This document shows positions 61,016-64,000 of a stretch of 64,000 nucleotides of DNA, piece by piece. The translations under genes were made by a program, and so were the position numbers. Position 1 is the stretch's first letter. Every line of letters begins with the position of its first letter. The stretch covers positions 1 to 64,000 of the IMG/VR virus record IMGVR_UViG_3300042923_000619. One strand, written 5' to 3'. Below the pieces are notes generated by a model, which was not told where the DNA came from, made no database searches, and saw only the letters and a list, made by a program, of their open reading frames with translations. The DNA comes from a virus.

Positions 61016-62629
61016 CTTTTATATTTATCTAGAATCGCTAAATCTAGACTTGTGTATATATTTTATCATTTAATATATTTATATAATTATTGTTTTTAAA
61101 TTCCCAATATGGAATATTGTTATCTATACAATATGTATTTTTGATATCATCATGTTTCTTTGTGTAAGTATATGATTCTTCTCCACCAAAATACTCAATA
61201 GTTTCAAAATGTTGTCTTCCGTCACATTCAATTAAATATTTTAATTTATTCTCATTGTTTAATATTGCAAAATCAAATGGAAGTGGCAATATATCTTTAC
61301 ACTTATCAATTTTATATTGTGAAATATATCTAATATTATCATTCTCTAAATATTGTTTTACCAATTTCTCTAATAAAGATTCTGCCTTGGTACAACATTT
61401 ACATCTTGTTTGAAAAGATGTTCTAAAATGTTTAAAAGTAACTTCAAAAGGTTGTCCACATTCCTCACATGAAAACAATAAAGGTGTGTCACAATTAACA
61501 TATTCTATTGATAATAATTTATTTTTATAATTGTTTAGTTTTAAATATAATATTATATTATAAATGGTGTGTGGATTAAACTTGCTAAATTTATCAATAT
61601 TACAGTCCTCTTTTTTATAAAGTAGAAAATCTGATAAAGAAATACAATATCTAAATCCAATATCATCTTGAATATTTATCTTAGATTTAGAATTTTTAAA
61701 CTCAGAAGTATTCATGATTTTAAAATTGTATCCTTTAAGTATTTCATTTGCTTTTTCAATATTAATTTTATTTCTTTTATCTCCCCCAGAACATTGTTTA
61801 CACTTTGTTCTTTTCTTATCTTTTAATTCTGCAAATGAAACAGAATACTCTTTCCCACATTTTTCGCAAGTAAACATGAGTTTTCCAACATTATTTATAT
61901 ATTTATCTGATAGTAGTTTATTTTTACAATCATTTAATACCAACCATAATTTAATATTTTCTATAGTATGAGGATTATATTTGCTAAACTTATCTAATTG
62001 TTTATTATATTGAATATACTCATTAAATGATATCTCATATTTATATCCTTCATCGTCATGAATAGAAAATTTAGTCTTACTATTTACATAATCGTCCTTT
62101 ATCATATATAATCCTTTTTCTTTTAATTTATTTTTGACTTGTTGTAAAGTATATTTTACTGGCATATTTCACCTTCTTGTCCTATTTTAATTATATACAC
62201 AACTCATACTTTCATATGAGAATAGACTATTTCTTCACCTTCATCTATTATATTTTTTTATAATAATGTTAAGGGCGTACCTTTTCCATTTAAGGGATTT
62301 TCACCCACTCTAAGCGATTGAGCCGTACTCCTATTGTTCGATTTTCACGAACCTTCTCAGGGATAGTCGTTGAAGATTCCCCATATTATAAATTAACTTA
62401 GGGGCTTACCTGCATGAACAACCATTTTATTATATAATTTGTTTTATATAATTTGTTTTATATAATTGAATACTTAGGATTTAACCTTATATCCATCCTT
62501 ACGTTTTTTCTACTTTCGTCCCTTCATATACTACTTTCGTATATATTGTGGTGTAAGGCTTTAGGTATTACCTGCAATTAAATACGTGTCCTATGCACAT
62601 TTCTGTACATACGAGGCTTTTTCTAAGAA
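61016..62629 (-). other. Group I intron 2 in the tape measure gene
   Basis: 1614 nt. On the minus strand the core elements are recognisable: TAATTGCAGGTAAT (P4-P6 region), AACGACTATCCC (P3/P7) and GAAATAGTC (P7'), followed by a P9 hairpin CTCATA/TATGAG. The 3' end has a TCTAGA/TCTAGA hairpin. Predicted exon ends ...ACAAGATTT and CAAAGAGAA restore the GTR-F-QRETLMALMEN reading frame; the intron ends in G. The 5' site could shift by a few bases. An endonuclease ORF follows the catalytic core. Confidence 0.75.
61044..62165 (-). CDS. Intron-encoded EDxHD/Vsr-like homing endonuclease
   Basis: 373 residues. Two related N-terminal halves each carry a helix with KFSKYNPHTI/KFSKFNPHTI and a zinc pair (CEKCGKEYS/CKQC; CEECGQPFE/CKCC). 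The C-terminal nuclease shows LPLPFDFAI, LKYLIECDGRQHF and KKHDDIKNTYCIDNNIPYWE, the E-D-x-HD layout of the I-Bth0305I-type family. It would cut intronless tape measure alleles and drive intron homing. AAGGTGAA precedes ATG 62165. Confidence 0.8.
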   Translation of the reverse strand: MPVKYTLQQVKNKLKEKGLYMIKDDYVNSKTKFSIHDDEGYKYEISFNEYIQYNKQLDKFSKYNPHTIENIKLWLVLNDCKNKLLSDKYINNVGKLMFTCEKCGKEYSVSFAELKDKKRTKCKQCSGGDKRNKINIEKANEILKGYNFKIMNTSEFKNSKSKINIQDDIGFRYCISLSDFLLYKKEDCNIDKFSKFNPHTIYNIILYLKLNNYKNKLLSIEYVNCDTPLLFSCEECGQPFEVTFKHFRTSFQTRCKCCTKAESLLEKLVKQYLENDNIRYISQYKIDKCKDILPLPFDFAILNNENKLKYLIECDGRQHFETIEYFGGEESYTYTKKHDDIKNTYCIDNNIPYWEFKNNNYINILNDKIYTQV

Positions 62630-62800
62630 AAATCTTGTTCCAGCCAAAGCTTGTATTCCTGCTAAGTAATCAACTTGGCTGAGTTGACCACTTTTAAATT
62701 TTTGCATAAATTCTTGCAATACTGTATCAAATTCTTTAAATTGACCTTTATTATTTCTGATTGCGATACCAATTCTATTCCATTTATATTCATATAGGCT
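62630..62800 (-). CDS. Tape measure protein, exon 2 (57 codons)
   Basis: Reads SLYEYKWNRIGIAIRNNKGQ, then FKEFDTVLQEFMQKFKSGQ and YLAGIQALAGTRF, the conserved stretch of TP901-type tape measures that links the N-terminal core to the QRETLMALMEN segment. It is bounded by two introns and has no start signal of its own. Length is a multiple of three and all junctions are phase 0. Confidence 0.8.
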
Positions 62801-63052
62801 CGTTAATTCCTATACCGTTCTCTTATGAACTGCTTATAGTTTCCTATAAGATTAGACTATATCACTATCCTAAATTAATAGGAGACTCACCATTTCCATT
62901 CACTTGAATGTACTTCCCGAAGGAATAGTCGTTAGGCTTTTATATTCTATATAATAGAATAATTTAGCACGGTAGGTTAGCATATTCATTTATGAACTTA
63001 GCCTTCCCCGTATTAAGCGAGTTATTCGAAATGGATTACTCCATTAAGCCAC
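62801..63052 (-). other. Group I intron 1 in the tape measure gene (ORF-less)
   Basis: 252 nt. Minus-strand core: ACCGTGCTAAATT, CTAACGACTATTCC (R/P7) and GATATAGTCTAATC (S/P7'), with P9 hairpin CTTATAG/CTATAAG. P1: exon ACUU pairs with GAGU in the intron, with the conserved U-G at the splice site. P10: intron GGCU pairs with AGCC at the start of exon 2. Predicted intron ends are G at 63052 and G at 62801. Splicing joins NDKL to SLYEYKWN in frame. Confidence 0.8.
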
Positions 63053-64000
63053 AAGTTTGTCGTTTATGGCAAATTCTGTATCGTTAATTGTTTTTCCATC
63101 TTCATCAATATTACCTAGTTTTATATTACTATACCTTGCATAGATAGTTTTAAAACTTTCGCCTATTGTTGAAGCTGATTTTCGCGTTTTCTCAGAAACA
63201 GTTGTAATATATGTGATTAGGTTACTTAGTGGAGTTCCAGCCTCCTGTGCACTAAATGCTGTACGTTGTATTGCTGTTGCTATCTCAGCAAAGCTCGTAG
63301 CAGAAACATTGTCCATCTTACTCATCATATCTACAACATTCTGCATTCCTTCACCAGTCATATTAAAGGCATTTTTAATAGCAATTAATTGTTCAGTAAC
63401 TTGTGCAGTTGTTTGACCAGAAAGTTTAGAACCCATAATAGAAGCAGACATTAACGCTTCTCCTTCTTTTCCATCAAAACCTGCTCTAGTTACTTCTTCC
63501 ATACCCTTCATCATTTCTGCATTTGTTGTATGTAATTGTTCTCCTAATTGCTTATAATTATTAACTATATCAACTATTTCACCTTTGGATTTTCCAGTAA
63601 TCATCTGCATATTAGTCATTGACTTATCCATTTGAATAGTATAATTAACAGCATCTTTTAATTGACTTGTTATTTCTTGAACTACTTGTTGAACGCCATA
63701 AAAAATTCCAACCTTACTTAAAAAATTACTTAATCCACTAAAAAATCCACCATTATTAGTTTCTTTTAAAGAATTAACTAGTTGTTTGGTTTCATTAGTA
63801 GTTTGTTCCATTGATGATTTAACAGTATTTAAACTGTTTCTAATATTATTAAAATTAACATTATCAGTTTCTTTTAATTTACTTAACAAACTGTTTAAAT
63901 CTTTAGTTGTAGACTCCACAAATCCATTAGGTAATTTATTTCCAAACTTTTGTTGCAATTTTTCAACCTGTGAAATTGTATTATTTATATCTTTAGTTAA
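63053..64000 (-). CDS. Tape measure protein, exon 1 (partial, continues past the window)
   Basis: At least 316 codons, open to the window edge. TP901-like core: NYTIQMDKSMTNMQMITGKS, then MMKGMEEVTRAGFDGKEGEA, VTEQLIAIKNAFNMTGEG, SATSFAEIATAIQRTAFSAQ, and TISEKTRKSASTIGESFKTI-type text. Without splicing it would end 3 codons into intron 1 at TAA 63044-63046. The exon boundary is at 63053. Largest gene of the late operon. Confidence 0.85.

Noticed and set aside
62301-62400. tRNA-like GTTCGA sequence
   Set aside because: It lies in the group I intron core and no cloverleaf can be formed; no tRNA gene was found in the window.
61016-62629. IStron or group II intron in the tape measure gene
   Set aside because: No GUGYG start, no reverse transcriptase and no TnpB; the core elements match group I introns.
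1-64000. CRISPR array, insertion sequence or neurotoxin gene
   Set aside because: No regularly spaced direct repeats, no transposase and no toxin-like reading frame were seen.

Overview
The window looks like part of a large, very AT-rich phage or phage-plasmid genome from an anaerobic, low-GC Gram-positive host, most likely a Clostridium. The evidence is the strong AAGGAGG-type ribosome sites, TTGACA/TATAAT promoters, a class III (oxygen-sensitive) ribonucleotide reductase with its activase, a complete tail morphogenesis cluster with a tape measure protein, a lysis set, two tyrosine recombinases and a plasmid-like replication protein. The host and any kinship to plasmid-type prophages such as C. 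botulinum c-st are inferences from gene content. No sequence search was run, and no botulinum-type toxin gene is present here.

Layout: (1) 1-25.2 kb, plus strand: small unknown genes; a two-subunit type IIA topoisomerase; a soluble chemoreceptor-like protein; a secreted 3D-domain protein; a frameshifted OFA/MFS transporter; nrdD-nrdG; a dUTPase fused to a virion-protein-like module; a DNA methyltransferase-helicase pair; an ATP-dependent DNA ligase; a possible ThyX-like protein; and two HNH endonucleases. (2) 25.2-25.4 kb: the convergence zone, with a long minus-strand terminator hairpin and a probable ~80-nt plus-strand small RNA. (3) 25.4-29.4 kb, minus strand: small membrane/XhlA-like genes, two tyrosine recombinases flanking a RusA-type resolvase, and a repeat-rich possible recombination site. 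(4) 29.8-64 kb, minus strand: late genes. Reading with transcription (from 64 kb down) these are tape measure, baseplate/hub and tail proteins, tail fibres, lysis genes, an AEP-type replication protein and more fibres.

The late region carries several selfish or accessory insertions: two group I introns splitting the tape measure gene around a 57-codon exon, four related PD-(D/E)xK (EDxHD/Vsr-like) endonucleases, a T5orf172/GIY-YIG-like gene and a small FWV-motif family. Two secreted proteins (a HExxH metallopeptidase and an Asn-rich protein) look like self-contained morons; the first has its own strong promoter and terminator.

The most unusual signals are: the phage-encoded CheA/CheW-contact domain of a chemoreceptor; the dUTPase whose N-terminal half matches a tail protein in this same window; a loop-downstream pseudoknot with a possible antisense RNA in front of the replication gene; a 12-nt motif AAYAAATTAATA repeated between genes in the direction of transcription on both arms; and paired TACNACA operators one helical turn apart upstream of two genes.
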